Assembly (NCBI GenBank): GCA_965214625.1
Contig: OZ243962.1
Span: 1,550,001-1,614,000, forward strand
Origin: G965214625 sp965214625
Lineage (GTDB): Bacteria; Pseudomonadota; Gammaproteobacteria; Arenicellales; Poriferihabitantaceae
Direction: 5' to 3'
DNA: 64,000 nt
Part shown: in pieces, positions 9,348 to 19,358 of the stretch
Layout of the letters: the number at the start of each line of letters is the position of its first letter
Position numbering within the stretch: position 1 is the first letter of the stretch
Translations under genes and position numbers: made by a program
Notes under the pieces: generated by a model
Databases searched by the model: none
The model's input: the letters and a program-made list of their open reading frames with translations, nothing else
What the model was told of the DNA's origin: nothing

Positions 9348-10660
9348 CGTCCTTTGCCGGACAACACCACCCGAAGGGTTTTCAGAACAATGAAAATGTC
9401 CAGCATGAGCGAAAAGTGGCGTATGTAGTAGAGGTCATATTCCAGTTTTCTTGCCGCATCTTGCTCGCTTGCCCCATAGGGATACATCACTTGGGCCCAT
9501 CCGGTAATGCCCGGTTTGACAACATGTCGATACTGGTAAAATGGAATTGATTTTTCGAGATCGGCCACAAATTCCGGCCGCTCGGGACGCGGTCCAATAA
9601 AACTCATGTCACCGCTCAACACATTCCAAAGCTGGGGCAATTCATCGATTCTCGTTATCCGAAAGAGCTTTCCGATACCGGTAATCCGATGATCTTTTTC
9701 AGCCGTCCATCGCGGTCCTCCCTGGCTTTCGGCATCAATGACCATGGTCCGAAACTTGTAGAGCCGAAACACCCTGTGGTTCACGCCAACGCGAACCTGA
9801 CTATAAAAAACGGGCCCAAGATCATAAAGAAAAACAGACAGGGCAGTGAGTACGGCCAAGGGGGCAGTCAACACCAGTAACACGAGCGACAGGACAATGT
9901 CCACAAGACGTTTGAATCGGAGGGTCAGGTCATGGTGAAGCAGAACAAATTCCGCGCTCGTCGCAAACCAGGCTACACGTAAAAATTCAAGTGGTACCTT
10001 GAAAAGAAATCGCTCATAAAATTCGGCGATATTGAATATGGGTGTTCCTGACAGCCGGATTCGAACCAACTCTCCTGCGACAGCATCATCAATCGTATCA
10101 GGTAATACAATCACGCCATGCAGACCTTTAAGCTGGACTGCTTCCAGATCCCGGAAAAAACTGAATTTGCCCTCGCCATAAATCAGATGGAAGTCCCGGG
10201 TCACCACTTCTCCCGTCTCCTGGTCGCCCACCACACCCCAATGGGGTTCTTGTGTCATATGATGAATGAGAAACCTGAGCAAGATACGCGAAGCAATCAG
10301 CCAACCGCCGAAAACCAGCATCGAAAAAATAAACTGTGTTCGCCAATAATAAATATCCGTTTGACTCAGTTTCGTTACATAGCCGATTGCGCCAATCAAA
10401 ATAACGGCACACAAGACAGCGACGCCCATTCGCGCCGGGATATGAATAAACGACAACTGCCGACGAACAACATAACCACCAAACAGATAAACAGAAAGGA
10501 GTGAAACCAACAAAAGGATTCCCATTCCACCAGAACTGCCCAGTTTGAATCCATCGTACACCACCCAACTGGTCAGATAAAACGAGCAAAACAGGACCAG
10601 ACCATCCGTCAAAATCAGCACAACAACTCGGAACAATCGAACAGATGCATTATCCATCAT
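9344..10660 (-). CDS. Undecaprenyl-phosphate sugar phosphotransferase (WcaJ/WbaP type)
   Basis: A 438-residue polyprenol-phosphate hexose-1-phosphate transferase, the enzyme that loads the first sugar phosphate onto undecaprenyl phosphate. Several N-terminal membrane helices (to about residue 125) and a poorly conserved middle domain precede the C-terminal catalytic domain with KFRTM, DELPQLWNVLSGDMS and IGPRPERPEF. The layout matches the long WcaJ/WbaP class, not the short PglC class. It is bracketed by overlapping genes (four bases on each side), so it is translated as part of the operon. It is the probable initiating enzyme of the repeat unit. Confidence 0.92.
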   Translation of the reverse strand: MMDNASVRLFRVVVLILTDGLVLFCSFYLTSWVVYDGFKLGSSGGMGILLLVSLLSVYLFGGYVVRRQLSFIHIPARMGVAVLCAVILIGAIGYVTKLSQTDIYYWRTQFIFSMLVFGGWLIASRILLRFLIHHMTQEPHWGVVGDQETGEVVTRDFHLIYGEGKFSFFRDLEAVQLKGLHGVIVLPDTIDDAVAGELVRIRLSGTPIFNIAEFYERFLFKVPLEFLRVAWFATSAEFVLLHHDLTLRFKRLVDIVLSLVLLVLTAPLAVLTALSVFLYDLGPVFYSQVRVGVNHRVFRLYKFRTMVIDAESQGGPRWTAEKDHRITGIGKLFRITRIDELPQLWNVLSGDMSFIGPRPERPEFVADLEKSIPFYQYRHVVKPGITGWAQVMYPYGASEQDAARKLEYDLYYIRHFSLMLDIFIVLKTLRVVLSGKGR

Positions 10661-11802
10661 TCCTGATCTCCACCTTGAACCGCATCACAGATGGCGTTCG
10701 ACACCCCCATCTCATCAAAATAAGTACAACAATAAAGACGGGATGCCTGACCCATGGAATGGCATAAGTCCGGATTGATCAGGAACAATTCCATCGCTCG
10801 CACCAGACTTTCAACATTTCTCGGTGCAACAAGATAGCCATTCTCACCTTCCGTCACCAGTTCTCGGCATCCCGGCACATCCGTGGTAACGACTGGCCTG
10901 GCCATCGCCATCGCCTCAAGTCCAGCTCTCGGCAACCCCTCGCGATATGAGGGCAAAACGAACACATCACATTGAAGAAGGTAGGGTCTGACATCGTCCG
11001 TTTCTCCCAGATAGTCGATCGTTCCGTCTTTTCTCCAAGCATCAATCTGTGTTTGGCTGAGCGCACTGGGGTTCTTGTCGATCGGTCCCAAAATGCCAAA
11101 TTTCGCCTGCGGGTATTTTTCCCGAAGTTTTTTCGCCGCCAGCCTGTATTGTGTCACGCCTTTATCCACCAGCATACGTCCGATCAACAAAAACCGGACC
11201 GCCCCGGCAATCGGAGAGGGCGGGTCTGCACAAAACCGCGTCGTGTCTACTCCCGTCCCCGGTAACACAACTGTCCGGCATGATCCGGTCACACCGATAT
11301 CAGCAAAATAAACCGCATCGTCCGGATTTTGAAAAAACAACACATCCTGCCGACGCAACATCACACGATAGAGTCGAGTCACCAGCCATCTCAGATATTT
11401 TGCGACTCCTGATTGTGCCAGAAACAGATAACCCAGCCCGGTGATCACATAGCCACTTTTCGGCACTCTCGCCAGCCGTGCGGCCAAACCGCCATACAAA
11501 CAGGGTTTGACACTAAAGTTTAAAACCACTTCCGGTTTATAGTGCCTATAGACCCGATATACCCTGTAAACAACGCAGATCTCCTGAAAAGGGTTCATCC
11601 CGTGCTGATTGATCTTGATCGGCACCTGCTGCACTCCGACCGAGCGCAACTGGTCTTCGTTGCCGTCATCGGGCGTAACGCAAACTACCTGATCATAACG
11701 TTGCAGCAGTTCTTTGAGCATTCTTTCATAGTGAAGATGCAGATAGCGCGATGTGTTGTGGCATACAACAATCGTCTTTCGGCCACTTTGTTTCAACCCC
11801 AA
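10657..11802 (-). CDS. GT4 glycosyltransferase (PglA-like)
   Basis: A 381-residue GT4 enzyme. The N-terminal domain has the 'FSVKPCLYGGLAARLA' and 'VITGLGYLF' stretches typical of PglA/WbpX-like second-sugar transferases. The C-terminal domain has LIGRMLVDKG and the E-x7-E region SYREGLPRAGLEAMAMA near residue 290. Next to the initiating phosphotransferase, it is a reasonable candidate to add the second sugar. Its start lies inside the end of asnB (10-base overlap). A short VYR-VYR repeat around residue 79 is a local curiosity. Confidence 0.87.
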   Translation of the reverse strand: MGLKQSGRKTIVVCHNTSRYLHLHYERMLKELLQRYDQVVCVTPDDGNEDQLRSVGVQQVPIKINQHGMNPFQEICVVYRVYRVYRHYKPEVVLNFSVKPCLYGGLAARLARVPKSGYVITGLGYLFLAQSGVAKYLRWLVTRLYRVMLRRQDVLFFQNPDDAVYFADIGVTGSCRTVVLPGTGVDTTRFCADPPSPIAGAVRFLLIGRMLVDKGVTQYRLAAKKLREKYPQAKFGILGPIDKNPSALSQTQIDAWRKDGTIDYLGETDDVRPYLLQCDVFVLPSYREGLPRAGLEAMAMARPVVTTDVPGCRELVTEGENGYLVAPRNVESLVRAMELFLINPDLCHSMGQASRLYCCTYFDEMGVSNAICDAVQGGDQE

Positions 11803-13715
11803 GTTTCTCTCCAGAGTTCAAACATCAGTACATTCCAGAGAAAATGCTGACTACCCGGTTTGCCCTTGAGAAAGTTATTCCATGTCAACATGATCGCATC
11901 CGATTGAAAGAGGCCTGATTGCTTCAACCGTTCATGATTCAGGTAATTTTCAGACCACTGTCTGAGCGATCCGCGCAACCACTCATCCAAAGGCACGGCA
12001 AATCCTCTTTTCGGTCTTTCAATCAGTTCCCTCGGGACGGATTGATAAAGCAATTGTCTGAGTACCGATTTCGTCTTTCTGCTCCCCCCATCCAGCGCAA
12101 GGTTTCTCAATCCCCAAGCTGCTTCGACAACATGGTGATCCAATAAGGGGGCTCTTAGTTCAAGTGATGAATGCATGCTGGCACGGTCGACTTTGGTAAG
12201 GATATCATCCGGAAGATAGTTATGTATGTCGAGATACATCATCTGATGGAGAAAATGATCATCTTCCAGCCGCAAGTGCGTCAACCCATATTCGGGTTCT
12301 CCCCCGTCCACAACGTAGCGCTCCGGATGCCTTTCGGCAGAAAGCAGCACCCGATAAAACTGTTGTCTTTCTGCCTCCGTCAACATCGAAGCTACACGAC
12401 TCAGCCTGGCAAGATGGGTGTTGTGCTTTACAAAAGACAACGGCCCTTCGAGCACCCCCATCCCTCGCAATATCATCCAGGCCATGGCCTTCCTGCTCCG
12501 ACAAGACATCCATGAGAATGTGTTCCATATTCGCTGCGCCCAGCGATAACGTTCATAGCCACCGAAAAGCTCATCGCCCCCATCTCCTGACAGGCAAACG
12601 GTCACCTGTTCACGCGCAACCTGACTGACCAACAAAGTCGGCAACTGCGAGGAATCCGCAAAGGGCTCATCATAGATGCCGGCCAAATCGGGGATCGACT
12701 TCATGACCTCTTTCGCAGTCAATATTCGTTCATGATGATCAGTCTTCAAATGCCGGGCCACCTCACGCGCATACGGTGCCTCGTTGAGTGACTCTCGTTC
12801 AAAGCCGATACTGAATGTCTGGACAGGATGGGACGACATACGCTGCATCAACGCGACGATCAGGGATGAATCCACTCCACCGGAAAGAAACGCACCCAAA
12901 GGGACATCGGAACGCATTTGTCGCTCGACCGCATCGATCAGTACTTTGTCGAAATCGGTCTGCGTAGTGTGGGGACAGTGATCAGGGTTCTTCAATGCCC
13001 AGTATTGCACCGGCAGTTTTGGCAGTCCTGCCGGGTCATCGACATACTGCTGTACGACATCCAGGTCGAGGCTCAGCGTTGAAGCTGGCGTTAACTTAAA
13101 AATGTTTTGATAGACACTGTAGGGAGAAGGAATATAACCATGTCGAAGAAACAGTGTCAGTGCTTTTTTGTCCAACTCCGGCTTGAGACGAAAAACAGCC
13201 TGCATGGCCTTGAGTTCCGAAGCAAACAGGATTTTTCCTTCATGGCAGCCGAAGTAAAGCGGTTTTTCACCCAGCCGGTCCCGGACAGCATATAACCTGT
13301 TTTCCTGTCGGTCGAAACAAAGAAACGCAAACATGCCATCGAAGCGATTGATCGCTTCGACCACACCCCATTGTTCAAATGCGGCCAACATGACCTGGGT
13401 ATCACTGGTCGTTATGACATCATTCCGATATTTCGTCAGTTGACTGGCAAGTTCAACAAAATTATAAATCTCGCCGTTGAATGTCAGTATATACCGGTCA
13501 TTGGAAGAGACCGCCGGCTGATGGCCCAAGTCGGACAGTTCCAGAACGGACAGTCGGCGATGTCCCAATGCAACAAACGGATCATCGCCTACCCAGACAC
13601 CGCTATCGTCAGGGCCCCGTCTCGTTAGCGCATCGGTCATCTTTTGAATGGTTTCTCGCAAATCATCCGGCCTGACCGAATCACGGGGGCTGATCACGCC
13701 TGCAATGCCGCACAT
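11793..13715 (-). CDS. asnB: Asparagine synthetase B-type glutamine amidotransferase
   Basis: A 640-residue two-domain protein. The class II glutaminase domain begins MCGIAGV with the nucleophilic Cys2 exposed after Met removal. The ATP-pyrophosphatase synthetase domain has the P-loop LSGGVDSS near residue 270 and SGDGGDELFGGYERYRW near residue 370. General asparagine synthesis is possible. In surface-polysaccharide loci, members of this family (for example WbpS) amidate uronic acid residues, and this operon encodes a UDP-sugar 6-dehydrogenase, so sugar amidation is the favoured inference. It is four bases from the next gene upstream. Confidence 0.9.
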   Translation of the reverse strand: MCGIAGVISPRDSVRPDDLRETIQKMTDALTRRGPDDSGVWVGDDPFVALGHRRLSVLELSDLGHQPAVSSNDRYILTFNGEIYNFVELASQLTKYRNDVITTSDTQVMLAAFEQWGVVEAINRFDGMFAFLCFDRQENRLYAVRDRLGEKPLYFGCHEGKILFASELKAMQAVFRLKPELDKKALTLFLRHGYIPSPYSVYQNIFKLTPASTLSLDLDVVQQYVDDPAGLPKLPVQYWALKNPDHCPHTTQTDFDKVLIDAVERQMRSDVPLGAFLSGGVDSSLIVALMQRMSSHPVQTFSIGFERESLNEAPYAREVARHLKTDHHERILTAKEVMKSIPDLAGIYDEPFADSSQLPTLLVSQVAREQVTVCLSGDGGDELFGGYERYRWAQRIWNTFSWMSCRSRKAMAWMILRGMGVLEGPLSFVKHNTHLARLSRVASMLTEAERQQFYRVLLSAERHPERYVVDGGEPEYGLTHLRLEDDHFLHQMMYLDIHNYLPDDILTKVDRASMHSSLELRAPLLDHHVVEAAWGLRNLALDGGSRKTKSVLRQLLYQSVPRELIERPKRGFAVPLDEWLRGSLRQWSENYLNHERLKQSGLFQSDAIMLTWNNFLKGKPGSQHFLWNVLMFELWRETWG

Positions 13716-13718
13716 TTA

Positions 13719-14852
13719 TCAACTGTCCAGATAAGAAGCGTAAATCTCGTCGTATCGGCGCACTGATTCTTTCAGGGAAAAGTGGTCAACAATACGATCG
13801 CGGGCTGCCTGACCCCTCTGTTCTCTCTGGGCCTGACCAAGAGCCAAAACCCGCCTGCAGGCATTGACGAAAGCCGATATATCGTCAGCTGGCTTGACCA
13901 CATGGCCTGTCTCACCCATCAATTGACATACATCGCCCACATCCGTCGCCACACAACACTTTCCACAGGCCATGGCTTCGCCAAGGACATTCGGCCAACC
14001 CTCACTGTCTGAGGTCAGCAAATAGAGGTCGAGCGCATTCATCGTTTCGCTGATATCATCACGCTCACCGAGCAAGGTACAGTGGTCCTGCAAACCCAGG
14101 TTGTCGATATATCGGCACAACTCCTTATTTGCTGACTCAACACCTCGACCGATAAGCACCGCATGAACCGGTCTATCGACATCGGTTTTCAATCGGGCAA
14201 GAATCTGCAAGAAACGGCGGTGGTTTTTCAATGGATCGTATCTGCCCACCATGCCAATGAGGTAGCAGCCTTCATCGATATTCCATCTTTGTCGGAAATG
14301 GGTTCGGGCGGTCGGGTTCGGACGAAACATTTCCGTATCGATGCCGTTGGGAATCACGATTCCACGGGTTTGATCATATCCAATCGCCATGTGCTGATTG
14401 TAGGCGATATCACCGCAGAAAATAATTTTGCTGGGCCATCGGGTGGACAGTTTCGCATTGATGCGCTGATTCAGCGCAATATGTTTTTGACCCGGTCCCC
14501 ACCGGGTTTCGCTTTGACGGACATTCCAGACAATGGGGGTCTTTGTTCTTTGGGCAACATAGCCTGCGATCAGATCAGCAGCATAAAGCCAACTCTGAAT
14601 GACTGTCGGTTGGTACTGGTCCACCAGCTTCTTGAGTACCGACACCCCAGTAAAAACCGAGAGATTGCGAGACAGATTCAAGGCATGGACCGGAATGTTC
14701 TGCGCATTGAGTCTTCTCCCGATACAGCCTTCCGTTTTCAGCGACACCACCACCGAAGGATAACGTGTCCGAAGCGCTATGTTCGACAACATACGTTCCG
14801 CACCACCGACCTCAAGGCCAGTGATGACATGCATGACTGGGGCAACATTCAT
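13719..14852 (-). CDS. GT4-family glycosyltransferase
   Basis: A 377-residue GT4 enzyme. The N-terminus 'MHVITGLEVGGAERMLSNIA' is the typical GGAE loop that grips the donor pyrophosphate region. The C-terminal half has IGMVGRYDPLKNH near residue 205 and the E-x7-E motif in SEGWPNVLGEAMA near residue 295. The start codon overlaps the stop of the membrane protein gene upstream (ATGA junction), so translation is probably coupled. It adds one sugar in repeat-unit assembly; which sugar is unknown. Confidence 0.88.
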   Translation of the reverse strand: MNVAPVMHVITGLEVGGAERMLSNIALRTRYPSVVVSLKTEGCIGRRLNAQNIPVHALNLSRNLSVFTGVSVLKKLVDQYQPTVIQSWLYAADLIAGYVAQRTKTPIVWNVRQSETRWGPGQKHIALNQRINAKLSTRWPSKIIFCGDIAYNQHMAIGYDQTRGIVIPNGIDTEMFRPNPTARTHFRQRWNIDEGCYLIGMVGRYDPLKNHRRFLQILARLKTDVDRPVHAVLIGRGVESANKELCRYIDNLGLQDHCTLLGERDDISETMNALDLYLLTSDSEGWPNVLGEAMACGKCCVATDVGDVCQLMGETGHVVKPADDISAFVNACRRVLALGQAQREQRGQAARDRIVDHFSLKESVRRYDEIYASYLDS

Positions 14853-16060
14853 TCTGATGGCCTGCCTGACCTGAGTCGGTACTGAACAAAGTAAATGAAC
14901 GTAATGATCATTATCCAGTCCGTCATCATATGGTGTCGGAGCGCCTGTCCGTAATTCGTCGTCCCACTACTCCACAGAAAACTCAAGGTAATGAAAACGA
15001 AAAACAGACACCATAGTTTTCGTTCCTTAATGAGGATGAGGCTGGCCAATATTCCACCGAGACGAACGATAGCATCAGCTGCCACAACCCAGACCCAGAT
15101 CGATTGGTAGTCCCCTGTTACCGGCCAGCCCAGATAGTAGAGGTAGGCCTGGGGGAGGAACAAAAACAGGCCGGGCCACGTGGAAAATGAAAATTCTTTG
15201 CCGTAAGCGGTTGTCGGGGAAGTGGATTGAATAACCTCCCGGTAATAAGAGAGAGACTCGGGAACAGAGAAGAACATCATGGCGTGGTAGTCATCGCCGC
15301 CAGTCGGTGCCAGCACGTAAAAAAGGACAACCGCAACCACTCCCAACAACAAAATCGGCAAAACCAGCCGCACACCCTGACTTTTGTGCCAATACTGCCA
15401 CTGATAGGTCACAATCAGCATGAGGGATAGAAAAAAAGCATACCCCATCACAATCTGATGAAACAAGCCCATCCATATCCAAAAGACAATGGCACAGGCA
15501 ATCTGCACCCTCCGCCCTGTTTGAATGCCACGCAGGGCAAACTCACAACCCAGAATCAGAAAAGTGGTCATGAAGGGTTCTCTGATGGTAATGGAACCAT
15601 ACATCAGGACGCTCGGAATCAATCCGTAAACCAAAACCGTCGACGCGACCAGTTTCTCGTTTGTAACCTCCATGTGCTTGACGATTCGAACCATCGAGCC
15701 GACAGAAACACTGAATAACAAAATCGACAACCCTTGGCCAAGCCACAGCGAAGCGCCTAACCAGTGATATAAAACCTGTAATATTGAATGATAAAAGGAG
15801 GTACCGATCGTCCATTCTGGCAACACACCTAGCTGGGCTGCTTTTTCCGCATAGGCATGGAAACTGGCTGCGTCGGTCTTGGCAAAAACGAGCGGTCCAT
15901 ACATGATATTCCAGTAGGCAACAATGAAATGGGCGGTCAAGACAAGAAAACCGGCACCAAGTAATGCCGGTTTGCGATCTAGCGGATTGAGCGAAAACCA
16001 AAATATCAGGTAGCTCGCAAAACCTACCGCCCACCCCCCAGAGTCAATATCCAACAGCAT
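14849..16060 (-). CDS. Polytopic membrane protein, candidate polysaccharide polymerase
   Basis: A 403-residue protein with about ten hydrophobic helices and a large loop around residues 255-320 that includes GGDDYHAM and STSPTTAYGKEFSF. The size, helix number and position amid glycosyltransferases fit a Wzy/EpsG-like polymerase, but these families share little sequence and no diagnostic motif was found. It overlaps the upstream glycosyltransferase by 17 bases and the downstream one by four. An alternative is a GT-C transferase. Confidence 0.55.
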   Translation of the reverse strand: MLLDIDSGGWAVGFASYLIFWFSLNPLDRKPALLGAGFLVLTAHFIVAYWNIMYGPLVFAKTDAASFHAYAEKAAQLGVLPEWTIGTSFYHSILQVLYHWLGASLWLGQGLSILLFSVSVGSMVRIVKHMEVTNEKLVASTVLVYGLIPSVLMYGSITIREPFMTTFLILGCEFALRGIQTGRRVQIACAIVFWIWMGLFHQIVMGYAFFLSLMLIVTYQWQYWHKSQGVRLVLPILLLGVVAVVLFYVLAPTGGDDYHAMMFFSVPESLSYYREVIQSTSPTTAYGKEFSFSTWPGLFLFLPQAYLYYLGWPVTGDYQSIWVWVVAADAIVRLGGILASLILIKERKLWCLFFVFITLSFLWSSGTTNYGQALRHHMMTDWIMIITFIYFVQYRLRSGRPSE

Positions 16061-17186
16061 GCCTCTCTTTTAAAACTTGTCCAGCAACCTGCTCATAACA
16101 ACCCGTCATGCGGCTAATACCAAACTGTTTCTCCACATGCTCTCTCAAGCCTTTGACCCAGGATTTCTCGTTCCACTGTTCAATTACCTGTAACCAGGCG
16201 GCGGCAATCCCTTCCCAGTCCCCGACACGACAGACCTTGCCAAATCGTTGTACCGCAAGCCGACAATCACCAACATCCGTCACAACACAGGGCCTTTCAC
16301 AGGCCAGTGCTTCAATAACTACATTCGGCAATCCTTCCGATTTGGAGGTCAACGTCATGACGTCCAAAGCACTATAGGCTGAAACCATGTCCCACTCGTT
16401 TTCCTTGTGAAACAGACATTGACCAAATAGCGGATGTTGGTCAATTTTCTGTTTCATTTCTCTCGCATAGGCGGTATCCCCACCGCCGACAATGACAAAC
16501 CCCATTTGATCATTTTTTGTAGCTGCCCATGTACAGGCCTGTAAAAAAACCTCATAATTCTTCGCCGGATCCAGACGACCGACCATTCCGATCAATTTCA
16601 TATCCTGAGGAATGCCCATCTGTTGCCGCCATTGCTGCCCGCGCTCGGCGGAGAAGCGAAACTTAACCATATCGACCCCATTGTGAATCACAACAAGATT
16701 GGATGCCGGATACCCGACTTCCTGTGCCGATTTGCAACCCGCAACGGAATTAACAACCACTTTGTCGGCCCATCTGGCCGTCTTTGCCTGTATGGAATAA
16801 CTCATTTTGGCCCATCTACCATACTCGTCCATCGGCACCTTGTCTGCAGCCAATCCCCAGATCAGCGCCTGCCTTGAACCCAGCACACGGTTTATCAGCG
16901 CGTAAAGATTCGCGGAAGGTAGGCAGGAAATGATCACATCCATCGCTTCCTCTTTGCTGTGTTTTCTTAACCGGATTGCCGGTCTCACCAGATCATAGCG
17001 TCCCTTCTTCTGCAGATCGACAACCCTGATTCCTTTCTCCTGTGCCGTGGAACGAAACGGTCCGGTTGCCCTGAGACACCATAGTGATACTTGATGACCA
17101 CGCAACTGTAATGTGTCCGCCAATAATAGCATCTGGCCCTCGACTCCCCCGATTTCCAGACTGGGGATAAAAATACCCAGCTTCAT
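16044..17186 (-). CDS. GT4-family glycosyltransferase
   Basis: A 380-residue GT4 enzyme. The N-terminal donor loop reads FIPSLEIGGVEGQML, a GGVE variant of GGAE. The C-terminal half has IGMVGRLDPAKNY near residue 210 and the E-x7-E motif SEGLPNVVIEALACERP near residue 295. The gene overlaps both neighbours (four bases upstream, 17 downstream). It resembles its neighbour at 13.7 kb in the IGMVGR region, as expected for paralogous transferases of one repeat unit. Confidence 0.88.
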   Translation of the reverse strand: MKLGIFIPSLEIGGVEGQMLLLADTLQLRGHQVSLWCLRATGPFRSTAQEKGIRVVDLQKKGRYDLVRPAIRLRKHSKEEAMDVIISCLPSANLYALINRVLGSRQALIWGLAADKVPMDEYGRWAKMSYSIQAKTARWADKVVVNSVAGCKSAQEVGYPASNLVVIHNGVDMVKFRFSAERGQQWRQQMGIPQDMKLIGMVGRLDPAKNYEVFLQACTWAATKNDQMGFVIVGGGDTAYAREMKQKIDQHPLFGQCLFHKENEWDMVSAYSALDVMTLTSKSEGLPNVVIEALACERPCVVTDVGDCRLAVQRFGKVCRVGDWEGIAAAWLQVIEQWNEKSWVKGLREHVEKQFGISRMTGCYEQVAGQVLKERHAVGY

Positions 17187-18313
17187 CCTTCATCCACCCC
17201 TTTTTTCATTCTCTGGTTTTCACCCGGATATTCCTTAAACAAGGCTCTCCACTGGTCCATCACCCGTGTTTCACTGTATTTTTCGATCTCCTTGGCGGCA
17301 CACTGTCCCATTTCTTTACGCTTGGCAGCATCGTGCATCAATCCGGCCAGTGCTTTTTCAAATTGCTTATTGGCTTTTTTAAATACCAAGCCCGAATGAG
17401 GCGGAACAAGTTCCCTGGCTCCCTCGTTATATTCCACAATCACCACCGGTGTGCTACACATCATCGCCTCCGACACCACCATTGGAAATGCCTCCAACTT
17501 CGAAGTGGAGACAAAGATTTCGGCCTTTTGCATCCAATCGTGCACTTTTGAGGTGCCACCGACAAAGTAAACCCTTTTTTCGAGACCTAACGCATCGACC
17601 TGGCTTTGAAGGGCACCCATTAGCTCTCCTTCCCCGATAATGACCAACCGCCATTCGGGAAATTGGGGTGCCAGATTCGCAAATAGGTGAATCAGATCAT
17701 CAAAGCACTTGCTGGGGATCAGTCGTCCTGTTGCCAGAATGTAAGGGTCGGAAACAGCGGCCACAAAATTTGCCGACAATTCGACCTTGACCGGATTCGC
17801 AATCACCCTTATCCGTTTTCCCACCGCCTGCTCAAACCATGTTTTCATATACTGGTTTAGCACAACAACCTGACTACTGAATCGGTAAGTGAACCTTCTC
17901 AGGACCCGCCAAGGAAGTTTATGTCGCACGAATCGCGGATCCGTATGCTCACAAATGAACAAGGGGATTTTTAAACCGACACAAGCAATCACCATCACCA
18001 CATTGGTTTCCAGCATAAAGGAAACAAGACTATCTGGCGACAGGTTCCGAATCGTTCCACGCAGGGATTTTATCCGGATGATATTTGCCTTGATTGCCTC
18101 TGACGGGGACTTCTGCTCTCCCAGCAAATTCAAAAATATAGTATTCACCTGCTCTGAAATCGGATAGAACGGCTTCTCACGAGCCGAAAGACACAGCAAG
18201 GTAACCTGCATTTCTTCGGATAAAGCGTTTGCCATCGTGACCGCAACCCGCTCTGCGCCTCCGGCCCGCAGGCTACTGATGACCATAACCAGATGACTAT
18301 CTGCCACCGACAT
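17183..18313 (-). CDS. GT4-family glycosyltransferase (PglH-like)
   Basis: A 376-residue GT4 enzyme. The N-terminus 'VISSLRAGGAERVAVTMANAL' and the 'ICEHTDPRF' segment near residue 128 are typical of GalNAc transferases of the PglH/PglJ group. The donor-binding region LEAFPMVVSEAMMCSTP lies near residue 290. It overlaps the GT2 gene by 17 bases and the next GT4 gene by four. The exact sugar is inferred only by family resemblance. Confidence 0.87.
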   Translation of the reverse strand: MSVADSHLVMVISSLRAGGAERVAVTMANALSEEMQVTLLCLSAREKPFYPISEQVNTIFLNLLGEQKSPSEAIKANIIRIKSLRGTIRNLSPDSLVSFMLETNVVMVIACVGLKIPLFICEHTDPRFVRHKLPWRVLRRFTYRFSSQVVVLNQYMKTWFEQAVGKRIRVIANPVKVELSANFVAAVSDPYILATGRLIPSKCFDDLIHLFANLAPQFPEWRLVIIGEGELMGALQSQVDALGLEKRVYFVGGTSKVHDWMQKAEIFVSTSKLEAFPMVVSEAMMCSTPVVIVEYNEGARELVPPHSGLVFKKANKQFEKALAGLMHDAAKRKEMGQCAAKEIEKYSETRVMDQWRALFKEYPGENQRMKKGVDEG

Positions 18314-19355
18314 CGACTCCGCGCAGTCGATCTATGACATGATACACCTGACGTGTAAAACGAACGGGGAAATACGAAAAAATAAAATTGAGGCTGTACT
18401 TGAATCGACGACCGAGAGAGGCGGGGTGTCTGAACAACTGCTGAAGACATGATCGGACTTTTTTTGGATAGCCGGCTCGCAAATAAAGGTGCACCAGCAC
18501 TTGGAGCGCATTGGTCGATTCAGTCGTGCCTGTCGCATATTGCATAAAATTGTCATCATACTCCTGTCGTTCCAAGCTGTCTTTTCGACCGGTTCGTCGT
18601 ACTTTCGCAAAACATCGGGCCATTTCGGCAAACGCCTTCTGCTGATCGGTTTGACGGAAAGACAGTCGGTCTTGCCCGTATCGCACCTGATAAAGACAAT
18701 CAGGCAGGTTGGCCACACGGGTCACCTCCTGACAACGCAAGGTCAAATCATAATCCTGTGCATAATGAAATGCGTCACGATACCCGCCGAGAGATTCCAA
18801 TATCGATTGACGAAAAAAGAGTGTTCCATGAGCAAATTGATTGCTCTGAAGGTGACTGTTTTGCAACCGATCATGTTCCATGTCAAATGCAAGCGACCCG
18901 ATGATTTGGTCGTCTTCATCAATTATTTCGACAGCACTACCCACCACATCGACATCCGGATGTGTTTCCAAAAAAAACAGTTGCTGTCGTAGCCTGTCAG
19001 GATACGAACAGTCATCGGCATCCTGCCTGGCAATGTAAGCTCCACGACAGTGCCGAAGGCCAAAATTCAGACTTTTGGTCAACCCACTGTTTGATTTGTC
19101 CAGGATGTGGATTCGGTCATCCGCTAGTTGTCTGATTTCTTCTACTGCATCATCGGTCGAACCATCATTGACAACCACCAATTCCAGATCTTTTATGCTT
19201 TGATTTAATATACTTCGAACCGCTTTTTTCAAATGAATTCCGCCATTGAAGACGCATAACAGGACACTGATTGTGGGTGTCAATGTGGGTTTTTTGTTAC
19301 ATTGCGGCGTCTGATTCTTATCATCAGGATGTTTTTGTGTCATAAATCTGATCAC
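18297..19355 (-). CDS. GT2-family glycosyltransferase
   Basis: A 352-residue GT-A enzyme. A hydrophilic N-terminal tail of about 25 residues precedes the catalytic core 'ISVLLCVFNGGIHLKKAV'. VVVNDGSTDD binds the nucleotide and ARQDADD carries the metal-binding DxD. 'AHGTLFFRQSI' and 'DYDLTLR' (ED-like acceptor motif) follow. The C-terminal third is helical and basic. It sits 3 bases after the interrupted methyltransferase gene, so if ribosomes stop early upstream, expression of this gene could be affected. Confidence 0.88.
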   Translation of the reverse strand: MIRFMTQKHPDDKNQTPQCNKKPTLTPTISVLLCVFNGGIHLKKAVRSILNQSIKDLELVVVNDGSTDDAVEEIRQLADDRIHILDKSNSGLTKSLNFGLRHCRGAYIARQDADDCSYPDRLRQQLFFLETHPDVDVVGSAVEIIDEDDQIIGSLAFDMEHDRLQNSHLQSNQFAHGTLFFRQSILESLGGYRDAFHYAQDYDLTLRCQEVTRVANLPDCLYQVRYGQDRLSFRQTDQQKAFAEMARCFAKVRRTGRKDSLERQEYDDNFMQYATGTTESTNALQVLVHLYLRAGYPKKVRSCLQQLFRHPASLGRRFKYSLNFIFSYFPVRFTRQVYHVIDRLRGVDVGGR

Positions 19356-19358
19356 TAT